Assembly: GCA_013299105.1 (NCBI GenBank)
Contig: JAAFJY010000012.1
Coordinates: 120,049 to 184,048 of the forward strand
From: Chitinophagales bacterium
GTDB taxonomy: Bacteria > Bacteroidota > Bacteroidia > Chitinophagales > Saprospiraceae
Length of the DNA: 64,000 nt
Direction: 5' to 3'
Below are positions 9,520-17,496 of this stretch, in pieces (position 1 is the first letter of the stretch; each line of letters begins with the position of its first letter). The notes beneath the pieces were generated by a model, which saw only the letters and a program-made list of their open reading frames with translations, had not been told where the DNA came from and ran no database searches. Position numbers and translations under genes: made by a program.

Positions 9520-9702
9520 TTAGCCGCCCAAATCCCAAAAAATGGGGACCCTACATAGTGCATAGTCAACCCATGTGGGCTTTTGGCGCTGCGAATGCTC
9601 ATAGAGTTGGAGGCCAATTCCTTGGTGGAAAATGCTGGTCAGCTCAACGCCTTGCTCCTGGATGCTTATTTTCAATAAGTCGTTTTCGATGTGGTGCAAC
9701 AT
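9520..9702 (-). pseudogene. N-terminal remnant of an aldose 1-epimerase-like gene
   Basis: The 60 residues begin ENDLLKISIQEQGVELTSIF, which resembles the start of Bacteroidota galactose mutarotase-like proteins, then lose similarity and end after WDLGG. Full-length relatives have about 290 residues. It lies 12 bp downstream of the NadR-like kinase gene on the same strand, so it looks like the remains of a second operon gene. Confidence 0.5.
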
Positions 9703-9714
9703 GGAGGTGTTTTT

Positions 9715-10233
9715 TTATAAATTTTCGCTTTCTACCGCCCATATCGCCTGCCGCAATCGCTCCTTAGCATCCGCGCCCTTGATGATCGTGTAATCCGCCT
9801 TCATGTCCACCAAAGCGGCCAGGTAGCGCAGGTAAAGTTCATGGCGCTGTTCGGGATGTTCGCGCAGGGGGTCAGGCTCCCAGGGTATGTCGGGCGAGCA
9901 GAGCAGATACAAATCATAAGCATGGGTATGCAAGTGTCGTTCGATCCAGGGGTGGCAATACTGAAATTTAACCTCGGACCAGATTTTGAGCACCAATAAA
10001 TCGGTATCGCAAATCAGCAAATCCCCCCTTGCATCGCGGGCATAGGTCAGTTCCCAGTTGGCTTGTCCTTTGGCAATGTTGAGCAAATCGGCCTCTTCGT
10101 ATTCGGGGCCATATTTATGGAGGTAAAGCCTTGCATACTCTGGTACCCAAGTGGTTTGAAAATGGGCAGCGAGGGCCTTTGCCAAGGTCGTTTTTCCACT
10201 CGATTCAGGTCCGGTAATTGCAACTTTTCGCAC
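9715..10233 (-). CDS. NadR-like AAA ATPase / ribosylnicotinamide kinase domain
   Basis: The protein begins with a P-loop (GPESSGKTTLAKALA, residues 8-22), then PEYARLYLHKYG and CDTDLLVLKIWSEVKF, the arrangement seen in the C-terminal kinase domain of NadR. That domain phosphorylates nicotinamide riboside in NAD salvage; stand-alone versions of this size (172 residues) are common in Bacteroidota. The start is supported by MRKVAITGPESSGKTT, where the first strand leads directly into the Walker A. Substrate is inferred from the family. Confidence 0.85.
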   Translation of the reverse strand: MRKVAITGPESSGKTTLAKALAAHFQTTWVPEYARLYLHKYGPEYEEADLLNIAKGQANWELTYARDARGDLLICDTDLLVLKIWSEVKFQYCHPWIERHLHTHAYDLYLLCSPDIPWEPDPLREHPEQRHELYLRYLAALVDMKADYTIIKGADAKERLRQAIWAVESENL

Positions 10234-10331
10234 GGCTTAGGCGTTTCATGCAGGTTTGAAAAAAGTACATTGGACCAAGTTAGGGACTTTTTTTCAAAAC
10301 ACATTTTTCTCAGCTAATAACCCAGCATCTT

Positions 10332-10913
10332 TTGCATACCATCGAACCATATTTCCGTTGGCGGGACGAATATGTGGCCGCCGAAGACCTTGATTCGCCG
10401 TTTTACGGACGAACCTATGACGAATTTTATTACTCAAAAAAAATCTACAACTACTTCATCCATCCACAATGGGATGAGTTTGGGTCCAATACCTTGTATC
10501 TCAAAGTCTTGTACGCAGACTACGACGAGGGTTACGCCATCATCGAACTGATCGGCGAGTGGAACGATTGCCTGTACAATGACAGTATGTACCTCAAACG
10601 CGAAGTGGTCGACTACCTGAGCGAAAAGGGCATTTACCGCTACATTATGTTGTGCGAAAACGTACTCAATTTTCATGGTGGCGACAATGATTATTACGAA
10701 GAATGGTACGAAGACATCCGCGATGAAGACGGTTGGATCGTATTCATCAATACCTTACAGCACGTGCACGAAGAAATGAACGACGCACAACTGCACTTTT
10801 ATGTTAATTTTGGGGCCAATTTCAACGACATCAATTGGCGGCCACACAAGCCCAAGGTCATTTACGAAGCCATCGAAGGCATGTTGAATGGCAAGGTCAA
10901 ACGGCTTTATTGA
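10332..10913 (+). CDS. Conserved acidic hypothetical protein upstream of era
   Basis: The 193 residues are rich in Tyr, Asp and Glu (for example DEFYYSKKIYNYFIHPQWDE and GGDNDYYEEWYEDIRDEDGW), with no signal peptide or known motif. The start is TTG at 10332; no ATG is available before a TAG at 10281. The stop overlaps a possible era ATG as TGATG, so it is probably co-transcribed and coupled with era. I do not recognise the function; a cytoplasmic role near ribosome assembly would be guesswork. Confidence 0.75.
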   Translation: MHTIEPYFRWRDEYVAAEDLDSPFYGRTYDEFYYSKKIYNYFIHPQWDEFGSNTLYLKVLYADYDEGYAIIELIGEWNDCLYNDSMYLKREVVDYLSEKGIYRYIMLCENVLNFHGGDNDYYEEWYEDIRDEDGWIVFINTLQHVHEEMNDAQLHFYVNFGANFNDINWRPHKPKVIYEAIEGMLNGKVKRLY

Positions 10914-11830
10914 TGTTTGGCCATCAAATCAAGTACATGCATCGCTCTGGTTTCGTCAACATCATCGGTCATCCCAACGTGGGCAAGTCTACGCTCATGA
11001 ATGCCTTAGTCGGCGAGCGCATGTCGATCATTACCAACAAGCCTCAAACCACCCGGCACCGTATTTTGGGGATTTTGAGCGGCGACGATTTTCAGGTCGT
11101 TTTTTCCGACACTCCTGGGGTGGTGGAAAAACCCGCCTACAAAATGCACCAGGCCATGAACAGCTTTGTGCAGTCCACTTTTGAAGACGCTGACCTGATG
11201 CTCTTGGTCGTAGACGTCAATGAAACCTGGCAGGAAGAAGACCATTTGTTGCAAAAACTGGCCAAGGTAAAGATGCCCCTCTTGTTGGTGATCAACAAAA
11301 TTGACAAAGCTGAAGAAGAAAAATTGGAAGAGGTGAAATTGTTTTGGCAAAGTGCCCTACCCAATGCCGAGCAAATGCCCATCTCGGCCCTCAAGTTGGT
11401 CAATACCGCTGAACTGCTGGAAAAAGTAAAAAATCTACTCCCCGAAGGACCCGAATACTACCCCAAAGACCAACTCACCGACCGACCCGAACGCTTTTTT
11501 ATAAGTGAAATCATCCGCGAAAAAATCCTGCAATTGTATCACCAGGAGATTCCTTATGCTACCCAGGTGGTGACCGAAAGTTTCAAAGATACCGAGACCA
11601 CCAAAGGCGCGGCTTTGGTGCGCATTGCCGCTACGATTTATGTAGAAAGGGCCACCCAAAAGTCGATTTTGATTGGTAAAAATGGCGAATCGATCAAAAA
11701 ATTGGGCAGCAACGCCCGTGTGGACCTAGAAAAATTTTTGGAGAAAAAAGTATTCCTCGAACTCTTCGTAAAAGTTAAAGACAACTGGCGGGATGATGAT
11801 CGCCTGTTGAAAGAATTTGGTTACCATTGA
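10913..11830 (+). CDS. era: GTPase Era
   Basis: All GTPase motifs are visible: G1 GHPNVGKS, switch region NKPQTTRHRI, G3 DTPG, G4 NKID and G5 SALK. A C-terminal KH domain (SILIGKNGESIKKLGSNARVDLEKFL) follows, ending KDNWRDDDRLLKEFGY. Era binds the 3' end of 16S rRNA and helps mature the 30S subunit. Two starts are possible: ATG 10913, overlapping the previous stop, or ATG 10937 giving MHRSGFVNIIG, which matches the usual Era N-terminus. Longer upstream extension would run into the preceding gene and is unlikely. Confidence 0.95.
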   Translation: MFGHQIKYMHRSGFVNIIGHPNVGKSTLMNALVGERMSIITNKPQTTRHRILGILSGDDFQVVFSDTPGVVEKPAYKMHQAMNSFVQSTFEDADLMLLVVDVNETWQEEDHLLQKLAKVKMPLLLVINKIDKAEEEKLEEVKLFWQSALPNAEQMPISALKLVNTAELLEKVKNLLPEGPEYYPKDQLTDRPERFFISEIIREKILQLYHQEIPYATQVVTESFKDTETTKGAALVRIAATIYVERATQKSILIGKNGESIKKLGSNARVDLEKFLEKKVFLELFVKVKDNWRDDDRLLKEFGYH

Positions 11831-12126
11831 TCTGACCTTGGGCTTTGACGTCTCGCCCTTGGATTTCGACCATTCAGTATGCGAATTGTCCAATTCAGCG
11901 AATTTCCGCTATTTTTCATGGATGACTGGGCAACCGATTGGGCTTTTTGTTCGTTCTCTTGGTAACAGCTTTGCAGAAGCCTCAGCTCATCTTTTTTTAT
12001 GCACCGCATAGGGGGATCAGGCTACTAAAACGCTCTTTGTCACATCACCTTGATTCCCCCTTGAAAGTTTCATTGATGATAACAGAGAGATCACCCAATC
12101 AATAATCACCCAAACACGAAGGATCT

Positions 12127-12375
12127 ATGGTAATGCCCAAACTAAGCAACGCGGTAAAAGAACAAAGAATCATTGATTTTATCGCTTGGGAGCTCAATAT
12201 CCCCATTTCAAAACTCAATCCCAATACTGATTTCGTCGACGATTTGTGCCTGGACCCCATTGACCGGGACTTGCTGATCGCCAAACTCGAAAATCATACG
12301 GGGGTTTACCTCAACCAGGAAGAGGCCGCACGGATTGCTACGGTACGCGATGCCCGCCGGGTCTTGCTGGCTTGA
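12127..12375 (+). CDS. Acyl carrier protein-like protein lacking the phosphopantetheine serine
   Basis: The 82 residues follow the ACP helix pattern: an N-terminal helix (EQRIIDFIAWELNIP), TDFVDDLCLDPIDRDLLIAK at the helix II site, and EEAARIATVRDARRVLL as the last helix. In ACPs the helix II motif is DSL, with Ser carrying 4'-phosphopantetheine; here it is DPI, so no prosthetic group could attach. It may be a structural or regulatory relative. It stands alone, with a terminator 25 bp downstream. The ATG at 12133 is an alternative start. Confidence 0.7.
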   Translation: MVMPKLSNAVKEQRIIDFIAWELNIPISKLNPNTDFVDDLCLDPIDRDLLIAKLENHTGVYLNQEEAARIATVRDARRVLLA

Positions 12376-12399
12376 TGGCAAAACAACGTAAAAAAGCAA

Positions 12400-12435
12400 A
12401 GGGTGCTAAGATTTTATGATCTTAGCGCCCTTTTG
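12400..12435. terminator. Bidirectional terminator between ACP-like and bacilliredoxin genes
   Basis: GGGTGCTAAGAT and ATCTTAGCGCCC pair over 12 bp (one G-T) around a short loop and are followed by TTTT; A-rich sequence precedes it on the other strand. Confidence 0.85.
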
Positions 12436-12450
12436 TCTGCATACCCAGAA

Positions 12451-12864
12451 TTAACAATAACGCTCGAAAGCCATTTTCAGGTTTTCAGCAATCATTTCTG
12501 CAGGGCGGCCTTCAATGTGGTGGCGCTCCAGGAAGTGCACCAACTTACCGTCTTTGAACAGTGCAATAGATGGTGAAGATGGTGGATAGGGCAGCATGTA
12601 TTCGCGGGCTTTGGCAGTGGCAGCCTGGTCAACACCAGCAAACACAGTTACGAGGCGATCTGGTTTGTTCTCGCCTTGTACAGCCATTTTAGCACCTGGG
12701 CGGGCCATTGCAGCCGCGCAGCCGCATACCGAATTGACTACTACCAGCGTAGTGCCTTCCTTTTGCTCCATTGCTTCTACCACATCTTCGGCAGTAGTTA
12801 AACTTTTGAAACCGAAATTGCTCAGGTCCGTTGCCATTGGAGCCGTCAACTCAATTGGGTACAT
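12451..12864 (-). CDS. BrxA/BrxB family bacilliredoxin
   Basis: Starting at MYPIELTAPM the protein has about 137 residues, normal for the YphP/BrxB family. The redox motif CGC sits in VVVNSVCGCAAAMARPG, and YMLPYPPSSPSIALFKDGKLV is the conserved thioredoxin-fold block. Family members remove bacillithiol or similar low-molecular thiols from oxidised proteins. The start at 12864 has a purine-rich AAAGGA upstream. It converges with the ACP-like gene on a shared terminator. Confidence 0.92.
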   Translation of the reverse strand: MYPIELTAPMATDLSNFGFKSLTTAEDVVEAMEQKEGTTLVVVNSVCGCAAAMARPGAKMAVQGENKPDRLVTVFAGVDQAATAKAREYMLPYPPSSPSIALFKDGKLVHFLERHHIEGRPAEMIAENLKMAFERYC

Positions 12865-12987
12865 ATTTATTCCTTTGTTGGTGAATCGTGAATGTTCTAA
12901 AACAGTGCAAAGATAGCCTTTCACTGCTTTTAAATACAAGCTGAGGGCAAAAATGGTTCACGATCCGGTGCAATTTGCAGATGATGG

Positions 12988-13119
12988 GGGAGCGTAAAAA
13001 TAAGGTTGACGGATTTGGGGGGTAGTGAAAGAAGAGGAGCAACTGGATGAAAGGAAGTTGTGTTCTTTTTTCGCTAAACCTCAAATGCAAATATGTCCAT
13101 CTTATTCTAGCTCAAATAC
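12988..13119 (+). mobile_element. Palindromic MITE-like element, family A, copy 1
   Basis: It begins GGGAGCGTAAAAATAAGG and ends CTTATTCTAGCTCAAATAC. Inner inverted arms include GTGAAAGAAGA and TCTTTTTTCGC around a GATGAAAGGAAG core. Two further copies are at 14753-14893 and, reversed, at 39394-39526. No gene is present inside. Confidence 0.75.
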
Positions 13120-13303
13120 TAAGTACAGCGTTTTTTTAGTTCTTGTAATTATCTCCCCTACTGATTGGTAGAGATAAGAGGCTGAAAGGATTGACGCGCT
13201 TAACGCTTCAATTCAAAAACTTGTTTTCGATGGTTTAACGAACTTAAAAAACAAACTACTAAGTAGTAAGCCGCAAATAAACTTATACGTTTTTTTATAA
13301 GTT

Positions 13304-13855
13304 TCACCTCAATCGCTCAATGGGATTAGGCTTCTTCAATTCCAGTTTTTCATTTGCCCCAGGCTGGTGTTCGGGCTTGTAAATTTCCCTGGCAACCAAA
13401 AAAATAGTCTCAACTTCCTCCTTCTCTAAAGCTTCAGCACATACAAATTCTGCTTTGCACGCTACTCCCTCCCCATTGATGTATTCGATCTGGATGAATT
13501 TCAGTACTTTTTGTCTGGTGGTTTTCACAGCTTGGATACTGGAAAAAGGGATGACATCGTAGGCGCCTCGAATCTTCTTGAGATGCAGTTTTCGGTCCTC
13601 AATCCACACTTCAGCATGGTTTTTTAGAGTCAGGTAATACACATAAGCCAGAATGCCGAATAGACAAGCATAAATATAAGGATAGCCAGCTGGCTCCCAA
13701 AAAGAATATGGTGGTGAAGGTTGATAAAAAAAATACAGGCCTATAGGCGGAATCAGCACAAATGCAACCAGGGTTCCATAATAAAAAAATTGGGTCCCCT
13801 GACGAGATAAAGCAATGGTAGCTCCTTTGGAAATGCGTTCAACGATACTGCTCAT
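13304..13855 (-). CDS. Two-TM protein with PH-like C-terminal domain (paralog 1)
   Basis: After a short N-terminus (MSSIVERISKGATIALSR) there are two transmembrane segments (about residues 22-45 and 60-80), then a strand-rich soluble part beginning AEVWIEDRKLHLKKIRGAYDVIPFSSIQAVK. The layout resembles bacterial PH-like membrane proteins; this is inference. The adjacent upstream gene is clearly paralogous (same AEVWIE..KLH.KK.RG.YD.IPF block), and a third copy at 14519-15180 is broken. Function unknown. Confidence 0.75.
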   Translation of the reverse strand: MSSIVERISKGATIALSRQGTQFFYYGTLVAFVLIPPIGLYFFYQPSPPYSFWEPAGYPYIYACLFGILAYVYYLTLKNHAEVWIEDRKLHLKKIRGAYDVIPFSSIQAVKTTRQKVLKFIQIEYINGEGVACKAEFVCAEALEKEEVETIFLVAREIYKPEHQPGANEKLELKKPNPIERLR

Positions 13856-13885
13856 GTGTTCATTTCAAATTTGTCAATGGCAATC

Positions 13886-14434
13886 TTAATTTTCCCGCTC
13901 CCTTTCAATTGGGCTAGGCACCATTAAATCAAGGCTTCCATCTTTATCCAATAACCTTTCTTTCCAAAGGGCCTGGGCCACTGCTAAAATAGCTTCTGGG
14001 TCTTCCTGAAAGAAACCTGAGGTAGTAAACGTAGCTTTATCACTAAGGCCTTGGGTATTGGTGTATTCCACTACAATCCTCTTGCCACCTTTCTGGTGGT
14101 ACTTTTTCACCTTGTCTATATTAGCAAAAGGAATAATATCGTAACTCCCTCGAACTTTTTTAATGTGTAGTTTTTGGCCTTCGATCCACACTTCAGCTAG
14201 GTTGCGCATCGTGCGGTATTGGATGTAAGCAACCAAGCCCATCATGCCAACAAAAAAATAGGGAAAAAAGCTTGGCATATCTCCGCCAGATTGTCCGATA
14301 TTGAGGAACATGGGAATTAAGGCCAGAGCCATTATTACCCAAGAAAAGATTAAAATGTAGTAGACAAACTTTGTCCATTTTCGGGAAAGCACAATGGTCT
14401 CGTTGTTGAGAATCCTGTCGCTGATGCTGCTCAT
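13886..14434 (-). CDS. Two-TM protein with PH-like C-terminal domain (paralog 2)
   Basis: The start at 14434 (MSSISDRILNNETIVLSRKW) is chosen because it aligns with the N-terminus of the paralog 30 bp downstream; an ATG 36 bp earlier adds an unrelated extension. Two hydrophobic segments are followed by AEVWIEGQKLHIKKVRGSYDIIPFANIDKVKKY and a C-terminal PSPIERE similar to PNPIER in paralog 1. It is the first intact gene of a tandem family cluster. The family is not recognised. Confidence 0.75.
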   Translation of the reverse strand: MSSISDRILNNETIVLSRKWTKFVYYILIFSWVIMALALIPMFLNIGQSGGDMPSFFPYFFVGMMGLVAYIQYRTMRNLAEVWIEGQKLHIKKVRGSYDIIPFANIDKVKKYHQKGGKRIVVEYTNTQGLSDKATFTTSGFFQEDPEAILAVAQALWKERLLDKDGSLDLMVPSPIEREREN

Positions 14435-14518
14435 TGATAGTGGTATTTGAAAGCAATAAAGATACAGCAATTGCGATTTAATACCAATCTATTTCGCTAA
14501 AAGACTACAATTCACAGA

Positions 14519-15180
14519 TCAAGTACGCAGGATCAGCCCTCTCTGGTTCTTTCGATTGGGCTGGGCACTATCAAATCCGGAAAGCCATCGTCGGTCCAGC
14601 AAGTCTTTTTTCCACAAGGTTTGAGCAAGCAGCAGCAGATACTCAGCATCGTCTTTGGCAAAAGAGGTTGCACTAAAACTGACTTTATCGTCTAAACCTT
14701 GCACATTGGTGTAATGGATCTTGAGGGATTTTCCCACCTTTTTGAGCATGGAGAGCGTAAAAAAATAAGGTGGACAGGTTTGGGGTTAGTGAAAAAAGAA
14801 CACTACCAGTTTAAACAACTGGATGAAAGGAAGTTGTGTTCTTTTTTGCTAAACCTCAAAACAAAGATTTCCATCTTATTTTAGCTCAAATACATAGCTT
14901 TTCACCTTGTTGATATTGGCCAAAGGGGTGGTAGCGTAAGTGCCCTGAATCTTTTTGATGTGGAATTTTTGCCCTTCGGTCCACACCTCCGCCAGGTTTT
15001 TTGGATATAATTGATCAGAAAACTTGAAGGAGCAAGGGCCATCATCATGATCAAAGTCGTTCTACCTTCGCCCTTGGTGATCGGGGCAACCACCGTTGCA
15101 GTAGCTGGTGGTAAATTTCGTCACCTTGCTGGACAAAAAGATTTTTTCCCATTGAGAATGCGGTCGCTGTGTTTATTCAG
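14519..15180 (-). pseudogene. Third PH-like paralog, frameshifted and interrupted by a family A element
   Basis: Reading downward on the minus strand, pieces of the same protein occur in order: HSDRILNGKK near 15160, then out-of-frame sequence, NLAEVWTEGQKFHIKKIQG at 15000-14940 with TTPLANINKVKSY, then the 141-bp element at 14753-14893, then KKVGKSLKIHYTNVQGLDDK and the C-terminal helix block at 14749-14519. Compared with paralog 2, the element sits exactly between KVKKY and the following strand. A frameshift also affects the first membrane segment. Confidence 0.8.
14753..14893 (+). mobile_element. Palindromic MITE-like element, family A, copy 2 (inserted in a gene)
   Basis: The unit runs from GAGCGTAAAAAAATAAGGTG to TTTTAGCTCAAATAC. 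The outer arms AATAAGGTGGACAGGTTTG and the complement of CCATCTTATT pair, and inner arms GTGAAAAAAGAACAC and GTGTTCTTTTTTGC pair, so the whole element can fold into one long hairpin. It splits the paralog described at 14519-15180, which is direct evidence of insertion. Confidence 0.85.
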
Positions 15181-15215
15181 GCGATTGGCTGGTGATTGGC
15201 ATGACTTACGAAAAA

Positions 15216-16166
15216 TCAATTTAGTTCCTGGACCGCCTGCTTTTTCCCAAACAAACGCGGTAAAAAGCGCGGCACTCGCCGTTGGTAGTCCGCATAACCA
15301 GGGTACTTGGAGGCAGAAATTTTTTCACTAAAATCGGAACTGCCCAAAAACAAAAGGATCAAAAGCACCATTCCCGCCATCGACCAATTGACCCAGCGCC
15401 CGGTAGCCGCTACGCTGAACAGGTAATAACACACCCAAATCGCCTGTTCGGCGGTGTAATTGGGGTGGCGCATCAAGCCCCAAAGGCCCGAACTTCGGAA
15501 TCCCTGGGCGTATTCGCCCTCCAAAGGCTCACTTGCTTTGATGCGGCGGTGTTTTTCGTTCTGAAAATCCCATTGCTGCTGATCGGCGATGTATTCCATG
15601 ACTACCAGGGCAATGAATGCAAAGGCCAATAAGTAATCGCCAGTGTGCAAAGCCCGATCGTTGCCCTGCCAGGCGGCCACAATGGGCAGGTTGAACAGGA
15701 AAATCAAGCCATTTTGGTAAAGCGAGATAAAAAAGAGATTGAACAAGCGAAAATTCCAGGGCTTGCCTGCAAACAGGGACATTTTGCGCAATTCTCCCCA
15801 GCGGTAGTCCTCCTCCCCTTCCCAAAAAGGCCAAACGTAGGCTCCACGACGAGAAAAATTATAAGTCAAGCGGACAGCCCATACCGTGACCAAAATGGCC
15901 ATCAGGATTAAGCGTGGGTGCCAGTCACCTTGGGCGGCAAAAAACCAAGCATAAGCGATGGGCACAATGCTCCAGATTTTGTCTACCTGGCTGTAGTTTT
16001 TGCTCAATTCACTGATGGCAAAACAGCTCAAGGCTACGGCCAGCATGATGTAGAAACCAGTTTGAAGTGCAGCCCAATGCCCAGGGCTCAGTGGTTCGTC
16101 GAAACGAAAAGCGATAAAAGGCAAGGCAATCAGCGTGATGATCAAGACGATGATGGTGCGGAGCAT
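15216..16166 (-). CDS. DUF1295 family membrane protein (steroid 5-alpha-reductase/ICMT-like)
   Basis: The 316 residues contain about seven hydrophobic segments. The C-terminal half has the DUF1295 signature: QQWDFQNEKHRR, GLWGLMRHPNYTAEQAIWVCYYLF and KYPGYADYQRRVPRFLPRL, where RHPNY and the terminal YxxYxxRVPRF region form the cofactor-binding part in relatives. Members are membrane reductases or methyltransferases; the substrate is unknown. Upstream is a family B repeat element and downstream is the broken PH-like paralog. Confidence 0.87.
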   Translation of the reverse strand: MLRTIIVLIITLIALPFIAFRFDEPLSPGHWAALQTGFYIMLAVALSCFAISELSKNYSQVDKIWSIVPIAYAWFFAAQGDWHPRLILMAILVTVWAVRLTYNFSRRGAYVWPFWEGEEDYRWGELRKMSLFAGKPWNFRLFNLFFISLYQNGLIFLFNLPIVAAWQGNDRALHTGDYLLAFAFIALVVMEYIADQQQWDFQNEKHRRIKASEPLEGEYAQGFRSSGLWGLMRHPNYTAEQAIWVCYYLFSVAATGRWVNWSMAGMVLLILLFLGSSDFSEKISASKYPGYADYQRRVPRFLPRLFGKKQAVQELN

Positions 16167-16212
16167 GAAGGTGTTTTTTTAAAACTAGTGGTACAGGTAC
16201 AGTAAGTAACGG

Positions 16213-16387
16213 TTCAAAAATAAACCTTACCAATTTTTTAATTGCCAGTTGTCAACATCATGGTCAACGTCATGCTGGAAATCAGTGTAAATCAGTTTCA
16301 TCCGTTTCATCCGTGTTCCGAACCAGCACCGCACAGCGGGGCAACGAAGTTGCGATTTGGTAAGGTTTATTCGTGGCTTGTCACTAA
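16213..16387. mobile_element. MITE-like element, family B, copy 1
   Basis: AATAAACCTTACCAA (16219-16233) and TTGGTAAGGTTTATT (16357-16371) are perfect 15-bp terminal inverted repeats. The interior (GTCAACATCATGGTCAACGT, tandem TTTCATCCG, GGGGCAACGAAGTTGCGA) and an outer flank TCGTGGCTTGTCACTAA recur in reverse orientation at 35693-35880. No gene is inside. Confidence 0.75.
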
Positions 16388-16523
16388 AAGTTATGAAAGG
16401 TAAAAAAAATTGTAAAAAAGCAATACCTGCTCCAAATCATTTTGAACACTTTGCCTTATAACAATATTTTACCCATTGAAACCTGGTTCATTTTATCAAG
16501 ATTGGACCAAAATATTCATAAAA

Positions 16524-17252
16524 ATGAAAGAAGTAAGCACCGCAACCCTGGTTTTATTTGATGTAGATGGCACCTTGGTTTACTCCGAAAAAAGAGACAG
16601 CCAATGCTTTGCGCGCACTTATGAGCAGGTGTATGGTCGGCCTTTTCCCAGTATCGACTGGCTGCGCTATCCGCATGTGAGCGATACCACGATTTTTGAG
16701 GCGGTGATTCGAGAGCACTTCGACCGGGAAATGGAAAATGATGAGATTACCCGTTTTGAGGAACATTACCTGTTCAATCTTCAACTGCAACGCGATGAAA
16801 ACCCACACTTATTTCCTGAAGTGCCAGGAGCAAAAGCGGCCATTGACACACTGCTCAATCACCCGGATTATTTGGTGGCAGTGGCAACGGGAGGTTGGGC
16901 CCGTTCGGCCAAATTGAAACTGCGCCATGTGGGTATCGACCCTGAAGCTTTTGTATTGATCGGTGCCGACGAGCGTCCCACCCGTGAAATCATCCTGAAC
17001 GATGCCATTACAGCCGTTAAAAAACAGACTCCTCACTTTGAGCGGGTCGTCTATGTCGGCGACGCCATCTGGGATGTACGCACCACGCGCAACCTCCAAA
17101 TGGATTTTTTAGGTCTGCGTTTGTGGCACGACTACGATTTTTTAGAAAAAATGGGCGTGGCCCAAGTTATTGGCAATTACCTTGATTTTGAATTGTTTAT
17201 CCAAAAAATAGAGCTTGCCACGCCCCCCTCCGAAGCAATTTTTCTAGTGTAA
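16524..17252 (+). CDS. HAD superfamily hydrolase (phosphatase)
   Basis: Motif I is FDVDGTLVYSEK with the nucleophilic and acid/base aspartates, motif II is VAVATGGW, and motif IV is VVYVGDAIWDVRTTRN. Between them lies a helical cap (residues ~25-100), as in phosphoglycolate phosphatase-type enzymes. It should hydrolyse a small phosphomonoester in the cytoplasm; substrate not determinable. The ATG at 16524 is preferred because an earlier ATG at 16476 adds an unconserved 16-residue tail before motif I. Confidence 0.87.
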   Translation: MKEVSTATLVLFDVDGTLVYSEKRDSQCFARTYEQVYGRPFPSIDWLRYPHVSDTTIFEAVIREHFDREMENDEITRFEEHYLFNLQLQRDENPHLFPEVPGAKAAIDTLLNHPDYLVAVATGGWARSAKLKLRHVGIDPEAFVLIGADERPTREIILNDAITAVKKQTPHFERVVYVGDAIWDVRTTRNLQMDFLGLRLWHDYDFLEKMGVAQVIGNYLDFELFIQKIELATPPSEAIFLV

Positions 17253-17286
17253 GGGGAACTTTTTCAGTAAAAAAAACATTATTCAC

Positions 17287-17318
17287 TTGTTTTTTCGAAA
17301 ATGATTAGTGTATATTTG
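17287..17318 (+). promoter_or_regulatory. Bacteroidota-type promoter of tRNA-Lys
   Basis: TTG at 17287-17289 and TATATTTG at 17311-17318 match the TTG / TAnnTTTG sigma-A boxes of Bacteroidota with 21 bp between them; the -7 box lies 23 bp before the tRNA. Confidence 0.75.
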
Positions 17319-17341
17319 CATCGCTTTTGAAAAAAGCTGCT

Positions 17342-17417
17342 TGATTTCGTAGCTCAGTCGGCTAGAGCACTTGACTTTTAATCAAGGGGTCCTGGGTTCG
17401 AATCCCAGCGGAATCAC
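17342..17417 (+). tRNA. tRNA-Lys (anticodon TTT)
   Basis: A full cloverleaf is readable: acceptor TGATTTC pairs with GGAATCA, the D stem is GCTC/GAGC, the anticodon arm is CTTGA-CTTTTAA-TCAAG with anticodon TTT, and the T arm is CTGGG-TTCGAAT-CCCAG. The 3' CCA is not encoded. Its last 13 bases are repeated at 26838-26850, marking it as the attachment site of the following integrated element. Confidence 0.96.
17405..17417 (+). repeat. attL core (tRNA-Lys 3' end)
   Basis: CCAGCGGAATCAC is the 3' end of tRNA-Lys including the discriminator base and occurs again as a direct repeat at 26838-26850. Integration restores the tRNA, as is usual for tyrosine recombinases. Confidence 0.85.
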
Positions 17418-17450
17418 CCGGCCTTGTAAAACAGGCCAAAATTCGGAGGT

Positions 17451-17482
17451 AAAGCCCTAGCTATCAAGTAGTTGGGGCTTTT
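17451..17482 (+). terminator. Terminator after tRNA-Lys, element left end
   Basis: AAAGCCCTAGCTA and TAGTTGGGGCTTT pair with minor wobble around a TCAAG loop and are followed by T residues. It ends tRNA transcription at the element border. A smaller GGCCT/AGGCC hairpin precedes it. Confidence 0.8.
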
Positions 17483-17496
17483 CTCGTTAATACCCC

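Noticed and set aside
11831..12126. Possible genes on either strand between era and the ACP-like gene
   Set aside because: Two short frames (11817-12011 plus, 11821-12009 minus) overlap each other and have no motif or start context.
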